Notes under the pieces: generated by a model
What the model was told of the DNA's origin: nothing
Database searches by the model: none
What the model saw: the letters and a program-made list of their open reading frames with translations, nothing else
Program-made: the position numbers and the translations under genes
Part shown: in pieces, positions 47,158-55,578 of the stretch
Layout: each line of letters starts with the position of its first letter
Numbering within the stretch: position 1 is the first letter of the stretch
Source of the DNA: Clostridium thermobutyricum DSM 4928
GTDB taxonomy: Bacteria > Bacillota > Clostridia > Clostridiales > Clostridiaceae
NCBI RefSeq assembly: GCF_002050515.1
Contig: NZ_LTAY01000103.1
Coordinates: 1-64,000 of the forward strand
Reading direction: 5' to 3'
DNA length: 64,000 nucleotides

Positions 47158-47595
47158 TTAAAATAACTTTTCAGCTTCTGCTTCTAAATTTATTTCTTTT
47201 CCTTCAGTTTTTATAACAGATACTTTATGTATATTTTTAAAATTATAGAAGAAGTTTGCAAATGCAATTTTCTTTGCTCTAGTTATTCCCAAATCATTTG
47301 CTACTTTATCTAAGTAATCTATTTCTTGTTCTTCATAATTTCCATCAACAAGAGCAAGACCTAATAATTCAAAGTAAGCTATTTTTTTTATTCTATCACT
47401 AGATTGTTTGAAATTATATACAACTTCTGCATATGTCATTTTAGAAAAATTTTCTTCTTTTATTTCTAATTCATTTAAATATTCTTTTATTAATTTTTTT
47501 TCATTTCTAGCTATTACTTTATCTACATCTGCTAACATATATATTAAATTAGCAAATGCCCTTTTTTCATTTGTATTAAATTCTTTTAAAAACAT
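47158..47595 (-). CDS. TerB-like helical protein, function unknown
   Basis: The 145-residue soluble protein is all-helical, with the pattern FANLIYMLADVDKVIARNE and ELLGLALVDGNYEEQEIDYL, which resembles the metal-binding acidic repeats of TerB/DjlA-like domains (ADGxxxxxE). It lies alone between lepA and hemW, with its own terminator. The family call rests on pattern only. Confidence 0.6.
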   Translation of the reverse strand: MFLKEFNTNEKRAFANLIYMLADVDKVIARNEKKLIKEYLNELEIKEENFSKMTYAEVVYNFKQSSDRIKKIAYFELLGLALVDGNYEEQEIDYLDKVANDLGITRAKKIAFANFFYNFKNIHKVSVIKTEGKEINLEAEAEKLF

Positions 47596-47737
47596 TTTTT
47601 GTCCTCACTTTCACTTCCTATATCTTAATTTTACTATAAATTTTTTTCTAAATCATTCATTTTTTTAATTTGTAACTATTTTATCATATTTTCCATATTT
47701 TATGCCTATTGTATTATTTATTCATTAATATTTGATT

Positions 47738-47776
47738 AAAAAATAAAAGAGATGTTCTTAAAACATCTCTTTTATT
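47738..47776 (-). terminator. terminator of lepA
   Basis: AAAAGAGATGTT pairs with AACATCTCTTTT around a short loop (47745-47773 region), with T runs on the minus side. Confidence 0.88.
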
Positions 47777-47787
47777 AAAAATTAATT

Positions 47788-49593
47788 CTAATCTACTTTT
47801 AATATTGACATGAATGCTTCTTGTGGAACTTCTACTGATCCAACCTGTCTCATTCTCTTCTTTCCTTCTTTTTGCTTTTCTAAAAGCTTTCTCTTTCTTG
47901 AAATATCTCCACCATAACATTTTGCAAGAACGTCTTTTCTCATAGCTTTAACAGTTTCTCTTGCAATTATTTTTGAACCAATTGCAGCTTGAATTGGAAC
48001 TTCAAACATTTGTCTTGGAATTATTTCTTTAAGCTTTTCAGCAATACCTCTACCTTTATGGTAACTTCTTTCTTCTGGCACTATCATTGAAAGTGCATCA
48101 ACAATATCTCCATTTAGAAGTATATCAAGTTTAACAAGTTTTGATCTTACATAACCTTTAAATTCATAATCAAGAGATGCATATCCTCTTGTTTTTGATT
48201 TTAATGTATCAAAGAAATCATAAACTATTTCATTTAATGGAATATCATAATTTATTACAGCTCTAGTTTCCTCCATATATGTCATATCTATATATGTTCC
48301 TCTTCTTTCTTGACAGAATTCCATAACTGAACCTACATATTCTGTTGGAGTAATTATTGAAGCTTTTACTATTGGCTCTTCCATATAATCTATTTCTGTC
48401 ATTGGAGGAAGATTAGTTGGGTTTGTAATATCTAATTCTTCACCATTTGTTTTTCTAATTTTATATATAACTGAAGGTGCTGTTGTTATAATATCAAGAT
48501 TAAATTCTCTTTCTATTCTTTCTTGAATTATTTCCATGTGTAATAACCCTAAAAATCCACATCTGAAACCAAATCCTAAAGCTATTGATGTTTCTGGTTC
48601 AAAATTTAATGCAGCATCATTTATTTGAAGTTTTTCTAAGGCTTCTTTAAGCTCTTCATATTTTGCTCCATCTACAGGATAAATTCCTGAATAAACCATT
48701 GGTATTGCTGGTTTATATCCTGGAAGTGCTTCAGCTGTTTCATTTCCTTTTTCAGTTATTGTATCCCCAACTCTTGCATCTTTTACATTTTTAATTGAAG
48801 CAGTTACATATCCAACATCTCCTGCTCTTAATTCATTTGTTGAGAAAAGTCCAGGTGTAAATACTCCAACTTCTGTAACATCATAAGTTTTATCTGTTGC
48901 CATAAATTTTATTTTTGTTCCTGGTTTAACTGTTCCATCTATTACTCTTATATAACAAACAACACCTTTATATGTGTCATAATATGAATCAAATACAAGA
49001 GCTTTAAGAGGAGCATCTTCGTCTCCTGATGGAGCAGGTATATCTCTAACTACAGCCTCTAAAACCTCTTCAACATTAAGCCCTGTTTTTGCTGAAATCA
49101 TAGGAGCTTCATCAGCTGGAATTCCTATTACATCTTCTATTTCTTCTTTAACTTCTTCTGGTCTTGCTGAAGGTAGGTCAACTTTATTTATTACTGGTGA
49201 TATTTCTAAATCATTATCAAGTGCTAAATAGCAGTTTGCAAGTGTTTGAGCTTGTATTCCTTGTGTAGCATCTACAACTAAAACTGCTCCTTCACATGCT
49301 GCTAAACTTCTAGAAACTTCATATGTAAAGTCTACATGTCCTGGAGTATCTATAAGATTTAAAATATATTCTTCTCCATTTTCTCTTCTGTAAATAAGTC
49401 TAGCTGCTTGTGATTTAATGGTGATTCCTCTTTCTCTTTCAATCTCCATATTATCTAAAACTTGCTCTTCCATTTCTCTTTTTGTAAGAGTTCCTGTAAT
49501 TTCTAATAATCTATCCGCTAGGGTTGATTTACCATGGTCTATGTGCGCAACAATTGAAAAATTTCTTATAAATTTTTGTCTATCATTTTTCAT
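47788..49593 (-). CDS. lepA: translation elongation factor 4 (LepA)
   Basis: LepA is a ribosomal GTPase that affects initiation and back-translocation. The 601-residue protein has the G domain ([31 protein letters not shown]), EF-Tu-like domain 2 and the LepA-specific C-terminus ([22 protein letters not shown]). I chose the ATG at 49593, behind AGAAGGGCAG, which gives the usual 600-residue length. The upstream 21 codons are unlikely. Confidence 0.97.
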   Translation of the reverse strand: MKNDRQKFIRNFSIVAHIDHGKSTLADRLLEITGTLTKREMEEQVLDNMEIERERGITIKSQAARLIYRRENGEEYILNLIDTPGHVDFTYEVSRSLAACEGAVLVVDATQGIQAQTLANCYLALDNDLEISPVINKVDLPSARPEEVKEEIEDVIGIPADEAPMISAKTGLNVEEVLEAVVRDIPAPSGDEDAPLKALVFDSYYDTYKGVVCYIRVIDGTVKPGTKIKFMATDKTYDVTEVGVFTPGLFSTNELRAGDVGYVTASIKNVKDARVGDTITEKGNETAEALPGYKPAIPMVYSGIYPVDGAKYEELKEALEKLQINDAALNFEPETSIALGFGFRCGFLGLLHMEIIQERIEREFNLDIITTAPSVIYKIRKTNGEELDITNPTNLPPMTEIDYMEEPIVKASIITPTEYVGSVMEFCQERRGTYIDMTYMEETRAVINYDIPLNEIVYDFFDTLKSKTRGYASLDYEFKGYVRSKLVKLDILLNGDIVDALSMIVPEERSYHKGRGIAEKLKEIIPRQMFEVPIQAAIGSKIIARETVKAMRKDVLAKCYGGDISRKRKLLEKQKEGKKRMRQVGSVEVPQEAFMSILKVD

Positions 49594-49738
49594 ATATATT
49601 AACTGCCCTTCTCTATGTATTAAGCAGTTCATTTCACCCCCAAATTCTAAAATCAAGCTAAATTATATCATACTTCTTTTAAAATGTGTGAGTTATTTTA
49701 TAATATAAGTAAACTGCTTTTTTTAAATTTATATGTTT

Positions 49739-50089
49739 TTAAAGTATATTTTCACTTATAAATGTATCAAGACTTTCTGTTATATTTATTATTTTTTCTT
49801 TAATTCCTTCTAAAAATTCAGATTTTTTCTTTATTTTTAAATTTACATCACCAAATTTTATCAATCTCCCATCTTCTTCATCATATATTTTTACCTTTGC
49901 TTTATCTTGAATAAAATTTTCAAAATCTTTTCCAAATTCTGAACTTACCATTTGGAAATTATCTTCTGATGAAATTCCTATTGGAGATAACGCTTTCGTA
50001 TTTTCTACATTTATTTCTGTTAAAAATATAAAAACAAGACCTATTAGTAAAATCGTATATAAAGTAAACCAAAAATTTCTACTTTTCAT
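49739..50089 (-). CDS. membrane-anchored hypothetical protein next to spoIIP
   Basis: I do not recognise this 116-residue protein. It has one N-terminal membrane segment (about 7-25) and an outside domain with KDFENFIQDKAKVKIYDEED and a C-terminal helix. AGGAGG precedes the ATG and sits in the 3-prime side of a small hairpin (TCTAAAC, TATA, GTTTAGA type) that lies between spoIIP and this gene. Position suggests a link to sporulation, but this is only context. Confidence 0.6.
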   Translation of the reverse strand: MKSRNFWFTLYTILLIGLVFIFLTEINVENTKALSPIGISSEDNFQMVSSEFGKDFENFIQDKAKVKIYDEEDGRLIKFGDVNLKIKKKSEFLEGIKEKIINITESLDTFISENIL

Positions 50090-50149
50090 AAAAATAATCC
50101 TCCTAAACCTATATGTTTAGAAGGATTGACAATTTTAACCACTTATATA

Positions 50150-51217
50150 CTATTTATTGTTAATATACTCTGCAATTATCCTAGCTATATATTTTCCAGT
50201 ATTTTGCGCTTCTTGTGAAGTATTTGAATTTGCTCCAACTTCAATAAGCACTGAATTCTTAGCTATTTGTTGTGCTAATCCATACTTTCCATGATTATAT
50301 GTCATTGGCTCACTTTGTCTTGTTAAACCTGGAAATAGCTTATCTGAAATTTTTATCATTTCTCTTGCTACTTTATCATTATAAGAGAAAAATGGTGAAC
50401 TTTTACTATTTACAAACATTATCTTAGCTAAATCATCTCCATTTATTTTTGTATAAAATGGTGCTTTAAGTGATAAATCTTTAACCCCATCTCTATGAAT
50501 ATCTAAAACTAAGTCAAAATCATTTCCATATTTATTTACATATCTTTTTATAGTTTCTTGAGTTCTTAAATAAGCTCCATTATATGAAATATCATGTACA
50601 GTTTTATCATGTATAACTTCAATTCCATATTTTTCTTTCAATTCTTTTGCTATAACTTCTACTACTCCAACTACATTATGTTCTGAATTAGTTGTAAATT
50701 TTTTAGAATCTGAATAATTTTCTGTTGAGTGAGTATTATATATTAAAATTTTAGGTTTACTATTTTTTAATTCTTCTTTTAACTTTTCATTATAAGGACC
50801 TTTTTCATTTTTATCATATTTTGAAACTGCTTCATCACCTAATTTAAAATCATCATAATTAGGAATATCATTTTTTGCTATAGTACTATTTGTTTTTACA
50901 AGAGGTAATTCGCCATTTAAAATAGATTGAGGTCCTATTTCTGATAATCCAATCGCTTCTAATGCTACATTTTTAAGTGACATTTCACTTTCTGCATAAT
51001 CTTCTTCATCATAAGTTAATTCTTCCACTAGTGGTAATCCATAGTTTAACATCTGTACATAAGCTAAACCACCTCTTTCAAAGCTATTAGCCATTACATT
51101 AAAGCATCTACCAAAAAATATTAATAATATTATCAATAATCCTAATATACTAAAATCTAAATTAAATCCTTTCTTTTTTCTTTTACTATTTTTTACTCCT
51201 AACGCTTCTGAACTCAA
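50150..51217 (-). CDS. spoIIP: stage II sporulation protein P (peptidoglycan amidase/endopeptidase)
   Basis: SpoIIP degrades septal wall with SpoIID and SpoIIM during engulfment. The 355-residue protein has a membrane anchor (about 18-40) and the SpoIIP domain (about 145-355) with ILIYNTHSTENYSDS, VLDIHRDGV and LIEVGANSN, where metal ligands lie. It starts with TTG behind GGGAGGGGATTAAC. It follows gpr after 66 bases. Confidence 0.95.
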   Translation of the reverse strand: MSSEALGVKNSKRKKKGFNLDFSILGLLIILLIFFGRCFNVMANSFERGGLAYVQMLNYGLPLVEELTYDEEDYAESEMSLKNVALEAIGLSEIGPQSILNGELPLVKTNSTIAKNDIPNYDDFKLGDEAVSKYDKNEKGPYNEKLKEELKNSKPKILIYNTHSTENYSDSKKFTTNSEHNVVGVVEVIAKELKEKYGIEVIHDKTVHDISYNGAYLRTQETIKRYVNKYGNDFDLVLDIHRDGVKDLSLKAPFYTKINGDDLAKIMFVNSKSSPFFSYNDKVAREMIKISDKLFPGLTRQSEPMTYNHGKYGLAQQIAKNSVLIEVGANSNTSQEAQNTGKYIARIIAEYINNK

Positions 51218-51283
51218 GTTAATCCCCTCCCTGCTTCTTTCTAAATATATGAGAGAATTAACATAATTATTATACTTTTTTTA

Positions 51284-52258
51284 TTAATTCATAAATTTAT
51301 TTATTTCTTCTACATCCAAATTAGGCTGTATTCCAATATTTATGCTCTTTGAGATTATTTTTGAAAATCCATCAATAACTAAGTCAACTTCCTTTGGAGT
51401 TACCATAAGCTGACCTAAGTAAGGTTCTAATAATTCTTTAATAAGTCTACTCTTCTCTTCTTTATCAAGTTCAATTAATTCTTTATAAAATATACTTCCT
51501 TTTTCAGTTTGATTTAAAAGTTCATCTATTATTAAATCCATACTATCATTAACTATAGTACTTGCATCAACAACAGTTGGTACTCCTATTGCAATAACTT
51601 TAACTCCAAGATTTTCTTCATTTATTTTCATTCTATTATTTCTAACTCCAGCTCCTGGAGAAATTCCTGTATCACTTATTTGAATAGTTTTATTTATTCT
51701 TTCTACTTTTCTAGATGCCAATGAATCAACACAAATAACAACTGAAGGTTTTATTTTCTGTACAATACCTTTAATTATTTCAACTGTTTCTATTCCTGTT
51801 ATCCCCAAAACTCCTGGTGCTATTGCACAAACAGAGTTTATTTCTTCATCAAATTGATCTGGCATTAGATTTTTTAAATGTCTAGTTATCATTATCTTTT
51901 CCATGACTTTTGGACCTAATGAATCAGGTGTAATTTTCCAATTTCCAAGACCTACAACAAGAGCTGTTTTTTCTTCATCTGTTCCAATTAATTTTCTTAA
52001 TATTTGTCCCCCTACAAGTGCTACCTCTTCCATAAGTTCACTATCATAAACTGTATTTTCAGATATATCTAAAGTTATATAATTTCCTATAGGTTTCCCA
52101 AGTTTTTTACTTCCTTCTTCATTTAGTACTTTTATGCTTGTTATTTTTATATTTTCTAACTCTTTTTCCTCTAAAATTATTCCATCTATTTCTTTTTTGT
52201 TTATTTTTTTATAATTTTCGCTAACCTCTACAGCTAAGTCAGTTCTTATGTTAAGCAT
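51284..52258 (-). CDS. gpr: germination protease GPR
   Basis: GPR cleaves small acid-soluble spore proteins during outgrowth. The 324-residue aspartate-type A25 peptidase has VVGLGNWKITPDSLGPKV, CVDSLASRKVERINKTIQ and SPGAGVRNNRM. It has only a few residues before RTDLAVE, where the zymogen form is processed in other species, so the propeptide is short. AAGGAGG precedes the ATG. Confidence 0.95.
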   Translation of the reverse strand: MLNIRTDLAVEVSENYKKINKKEIDGIILEEKELENIKITSIKVLNEEGSKKLGKPIGNYITLDISENTVYDSELMEEVALVGGQILRKLIGTDEEKTALVVGLGNWKITPDSLGPKVMEKIMITRHLKNLMPDQFDEEINSVCAIAPGVLGITGIETVEIIKGIVQKIKPSVVICVDSLASRKVERINKTIQISDTGISPGAGVRNNRMKINEENLGVKVIAIGVPTVVDASTIVNDSMDLIIDELLNQTEKGSIFYKELIELDKEEKSRLIKELLEPYLGQLMVTPKEVDLVIDGFSKIISKSINIGIQPNLDVEEINKFMN

Positions 52259-52321
52259 ACTTTTTCTTCCTCCTTATTAACCTATTTAAAATTATTTTTC
52301 CTTTTTGTTTGAATTTAATAC

Positions 52322-52350
52322 TTGAATATATAATATTTCAATGCTATAAT
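52322..52350 (+). promoter_or_regulatory. sigma-A type promoter of rpsT
   Basis: TTGAAT (52322-52327) and TATAAT (52345-52350) are exactly 17 bases apart. Confidence 0.8.
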
Positions 52351-52370
52351 ATGGTTTGTTGAATGTACAC

Positions 52371-52400
52371 TCGACGTAGATTGCTTTTAATCTACATCGA
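52371..52400 (+). other. hairpin in the rpsT leader
   Basis: TCGACGTAGATT (52371-52382) pairs with AATCTACATCGA (52389-52400) with one mismatch and a six-base loop. It lies in the 80-base leader of the S20 gene and may serve in autoregulation or message stability. Confidence 0.55.
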
Positions 52401-52432
52401 AACCCTATAAAATCTAGAGGGGGTGAAATTGA

Positions 52433-52696
52433 ATGGCAAACATAAAATCAGCAAAGAAAAGAATTAAAGTTACTGAAACTAAAACTTTAAGAAATAGAAT
52501 GGTTAAATCAGCTTTAAAAACTGCTATAAAGAAGTTTGAAGCTGCAGTTGAAGCTAACAACGCTGAAGAAGCTAAAACTTTATTTGTAGCTGCTACTAAA
52601 TCTTTAGATATGGCTGCTTCTAAAGGAGTTCTTCACAAAAACATGGCTGCTAGAAAGAAATCAAGATTAGCTGCTAAGTTAAATGCTATGGCATAG
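52433..52696 (+). CDS. rpsT: ribosomal protein S20
   Basis: The 87-residue basic helical protein begins [21 protein letters not shown] and ends with [14 protein letters not shown], the S20 pattern. It binds the 5-prime domain of 16S rRNA. GAGGGGGTG precedes the ATG. It is the only plus-strand gene in the 25-64 kb part and is placed between holA and gpr, as in B. subtilis. Confidence 0.98.
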   Translation: MANIKSAKKRIKVTETKTLRNRMVKSALKTAIKKFEAAVEANNAEEAKTLFVAATKSLDMAASKGVLHKNMAARKKSRLAAKLNAMA

Positions 52697-52699
52697 TAT

Positions 52700-52725
52700 A
52701 TAAACCGACCTATGGTCGGTTATTT
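52700..52725 (+). terminator. terminator of rpsT
   Basis: ACCGACC and GGTCGGT form a seven-pair stem around TAT, with only a modest T tail. Confidence 0.65.
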
Positions 52726-52748
52726 ACTTTTATAGCACTAATTACATA

Positions 52749-52790
52749 AAAATACCTTGCATTATTAATGCAAGGTATTTTTTATTTTTT
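52749..52790. terminator. terminator between rpsT and holA
   Basis: AATACCTTGCATT is mirrored by AATGCAAGGTATT with A and T runs on either side; it serves holA and backs up rpsT. Confidence 0.9.
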
Positions 52791-53813
52791 CGCAAGTGCC
52801 ATATTTAAAATTAATAATTCTAATTCCATCTTTTTATCTCTACTAGTTGTTTTAAGAGACTTTTCTGTATCAATACAATGTTTCATACTTTCTTTTAATT
52901 GATTAAAAGAAAATTTTTTACTTTGATTAACCGTTTTTTCTACTACAAATCTCGGAAGTCTAGTTATCTCTTGAATATTATCTATTGACTTACCCTCTTT
53001 TAATAAAAGTTTATAATCATAAAGCTTTTTTATTTGGTTTTCTATAGACACTAATATAAGCATATGTTGATCAGCTTTAAATAAAAGTTCATTTACTATT
53101 TTTATAGCTTTTTCAGTTTTCTTTTGTGCTATAAAATCTACTAAATCAAAAACATCATCTTCATTTTTATTTAAAACCATTTTATCTATGTCTTCTCTTT
53201 TTATTTCTCTTCCATTTGTATAATCAATTAATTTTCTAACTTCTTTTCTAGCTATCTCCATATTCATAGGAATTTTCTCTGCATAATATTTTAAATTAAT
53301 ATTATTTATTTCTCCTCCCATTTCTTTAAACATGGAATCCAACCTTTTATAAAATCCATCTCTTCTAAGTTTTTCAACTTGAACAAGGGTTGTTACTTTT
53401 TCTAATCCCATAAAATTTTTATTTCTTTTTACGTTTTCTCTTTTATCGCCAAAAACATAATACATAATAAGTATTGTAGTAGGAGGTATATCTTTTAAAT
53501 ATTCTTTCATTAGTTTATAGAAAGCTTTTCCTTGTGAATCAGTTTTTTCTTTTAAAAATGGACATCTATATAATAAAACTACTTTTTTTTCACCCATGAA
53601 TGGAAATGTCTCGCAAGCATTTCTAACTTCTTCAAATTCACATTTTCCACCATCAAATTTTTCAAAGTTTAAATCATCTTGCCCACTTACGTATTTTTTT
53701 ATTATTTTATCTATACCTTCTTTTATTAATTCTTCATCAGGTCCACAAATAACATACGAATTTTTTTCTTTCCCATTCTTAATATCTTTTAAAACAACAT
53801 CTAAATTTACCAA
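52782..53813 (-). CDS. holA: DNA polymerase III delta subunit
   Basis: HolA is the wrench of the clamp loader that opens the beta clamp. The 343-residue protein has the N-terminal AAA-like fold (NSYVICGPDEELI), the ETFPFMGEKKVVLLYRCPFL clamp-contact segment and the helical collar domain. I chose TTG at 53813, five bases after AGGTGA; the GTG at 53822 lies inside that site. It follows comEC, as in B. subtilis. Confidence 0.92.
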   Translation of the reverse strand: MVNLDVVLKDIKNGKEKNSYVICGPDEELIKEGIDKIIKKYVSGQDDLNFEKFDGGKCEFEEVRNACETFPFMGEKKVVLLYRCPFLKEKTDSQGKAFYKLMKEYLKDIPPTTILIMYYVFGDKRENVKRNKNFMGLEKVTTLVQVEKLRRDGFYKRLDSMFKEMGGEINNINLKYYAEKIPMNMEIARKEVRKLIDYTNGREIKREDIDKMVLNKNEDDVFDLVDFIAQKKTEKAIKIVNELLFKADQHMLILVSIENQIKKLYDYKLLLKEGKSIDNIQEITRLPRFVVEKTVNQSKKFSFNQLKESMKHCIDTEKSLKTTSRDKKMELELLILNMALAKK

Positions 53814-53836
53814 ATTAATCACCTAAAACCTTTAAT

Positions 53837-55528
53837 CTATTCTGTAACTATAATACCTTCTTTTAAGATATTTAGTTCTTTTTCCTTTCCATCTTTAAAA
53901 TTTATTATATCATAGTCTTTTTCTATTTTCTCACTAGACATTTTCAAAAAATATTCTTTGTCCCCTGTTTTAAGTAAAAAATTTTTTCCATCTCTTTTTA
54001 TAGTTCCTAAACTATTTATTTTTAAAGTATCATGTTTATATAATTTACCACCAGTTTTATTTTGTATTTCTTCAATATTTATATTTTTATTAGATACCAT
54101 AATTACTTTTTCTCCTTTATAAGAAATCAAAAGTGCTCCTTCTTTTCTATATTCAATATTAGGTGATAAATTATAACTACTTATTATTAAAAATATAGCA
54201 TATGGTATTGGTATATATTTAGCAAATTCTATTTTTCTTTTATAAAGATAAAAGCTTAAAATTATAAATATATAAAAATATCCAACTACCTCTCCTAAAT
54301 AAACTTCTTTTAAATTTAAATATCCAAGTCCTCTTACAAATGAGTCTAATATATCTAAGAAAATAATTAATATATAGGATATAAAATCAAATATAAATTT
54401 TACTTTTAAAAATACAAAGCCTAATATTCCAAATATAAGAATCAAATTTATCCATGGAACAAGTAGCAAATTTCCTAATATGAATGCAGTTGAAAAAGTA
54501 TTGAAATTTATTATTAATATTGGAAATATAAATATTTGAGCTGACAAAGATATACTAATACAGTCTCTTAAAATCTTATTTAATTTATAAAGTTTATCAT
54601 TTATTTTTTCATTAAATAATATTATTCCAAGAGTTGCACCAAAGGAAAGTTGGAATCCAATATTAAAAATACAATATGGTTTCCAAAAAAATATTAATAT
54701 TCCGCTTATGGCTATAGCTCCTAAACTACTTTTTGTTTTTCTATTTAATATAGCTAAAGAAGAAAAAATAATCATTATCCATGCTCTTAAACTAGAAAAT
54801 CCAATTCCAGTAATTAATACATATATAAAACTTAAAATTAAGCCAGCTTTAATATTAATAATCTTTTTTATTAATAAAAATATCATAGCTATATGAAGCC
54901 CAGATACACTCATAACATGTATAATGCCAAGCTCTTTAATGTCTTCTTCATCTTCTTTATCTAAATTTTCATCTTTGCCAAATATTATTGATGATACAAT
55001 AGTAGCATTTCTTTCTCCTAAATTTCTTTTTAATTCTTCTTTTACGCCTTCTCTTAAATGGCTTAATTTTGTAAAGATACTCTTTTCATCAATGCTATAA
55101 CTCTTTACTTCTATATTTCCAATTCTTCCTTTTTCTTTATTTATATCTTTTTTAAATTCACCTTTTAAAAAAACTTTTTCTCCTTCTTTTACTTCTGAAA
55201 TTTTTCCAGTTAAATTTATTTCTCTTCCCTTAAACTCTCCTACGGCAAAATTATTATAGCTCTTAATTATTCTTATACTTTCACTATTGTTAAATTTAAT
55301 ATTATAAAAACTATTATTAATACAAATTCCAAGCAAAAATACTATAATAATTATAATTAAAAATTCTCCACTTTCTCTAAAAGTCACAAATATAAAAAAT
55401 AGGCTAGTTAAAATTGTAACTAGCCCCAAATTAAAGTCATAATACGAATAGAATATACTGCTAACAAAAAAACTTAAACAAATATATACTATTGGATATC
55501 TTGTTTTTTCTAAATTTTGAAGCTTCAT
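53837..55528 (-). CDS. comEC: ComEC/Rec2-like competence protein, without metallo-beta-lactamase domain
   Basis: The 563-residue membrane protein has an N-terminal OB-like part (DUF4131, about 60-150) and the competence channel domain with IHVMSVSGLHIAMIFLLIKK, SSLRAWIMI and FGATLGIILF. Full ComEC proteins carry a C-terminal metallo-beta-lactamase-fold domain (HxHxDH); here only a roughly 100-residue tail without it follows. It may still conduct DNA or be a degenerate channel. AGGTGATATAA precedes the ATG. Confidence 0.85.
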   Translation of the reverse strand: MKLQNLEKTRYPIVYICLSFFVSSIFYSYYDFNLGLVTILTSLFFIFVTFRESGEFLIIIIIVFLLGICINNSFYNIKFNNSESIRIIKSYNNFAVGEFKGREINLTGKISEVKEGEKVFLKGEFKKDINKEKGRIGNIEVKSYSIDEKSIFTKLSHLREGVKEELKRNLGERNATIVSSIIFGKDENLDKEDEEDIKELGIIHVMSVSGLHIAMIFLLIKKIINIKAGLILSFIYVLITGIGFSSLRAWIMIIFSSLAILNRKTKSSLGAIAISGILIFFWKPYCIFNIGFQLSFGATLGIILFNEKINDKLYKLNKILRDCISISLSAQIFIFPILIINFNTFSTAFILGNLLLVPWINLILIFGILGFVFLKVKFIFDFISYILIIFLDILDSFVRGLGYLNLKEVYLGEVVGYFYIFIILSFYLYKRKIEFAKYIPIPYAIFLIISSYNLSPNIEYRKEGALLISYKGEKVIMVSNKNINIEEIQNKTGGKLYKHDTLKINSLGTIKRDGKNFLLKTGDKEYFLKMSSEKIEKDYDIINFKDGKEKELNILKEGIIVTE

Positions 55529-55578
55529 TTATATCACCTCTTTTCTGAATTTTTGCCAAAATTAATAGCTTAAATTCA

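Noticed and set aside
47714-47920. 68-residue minus-strand frame over the end of lepA
   Set aside because: It overlaps lepA in another frame and runs through the terminator.
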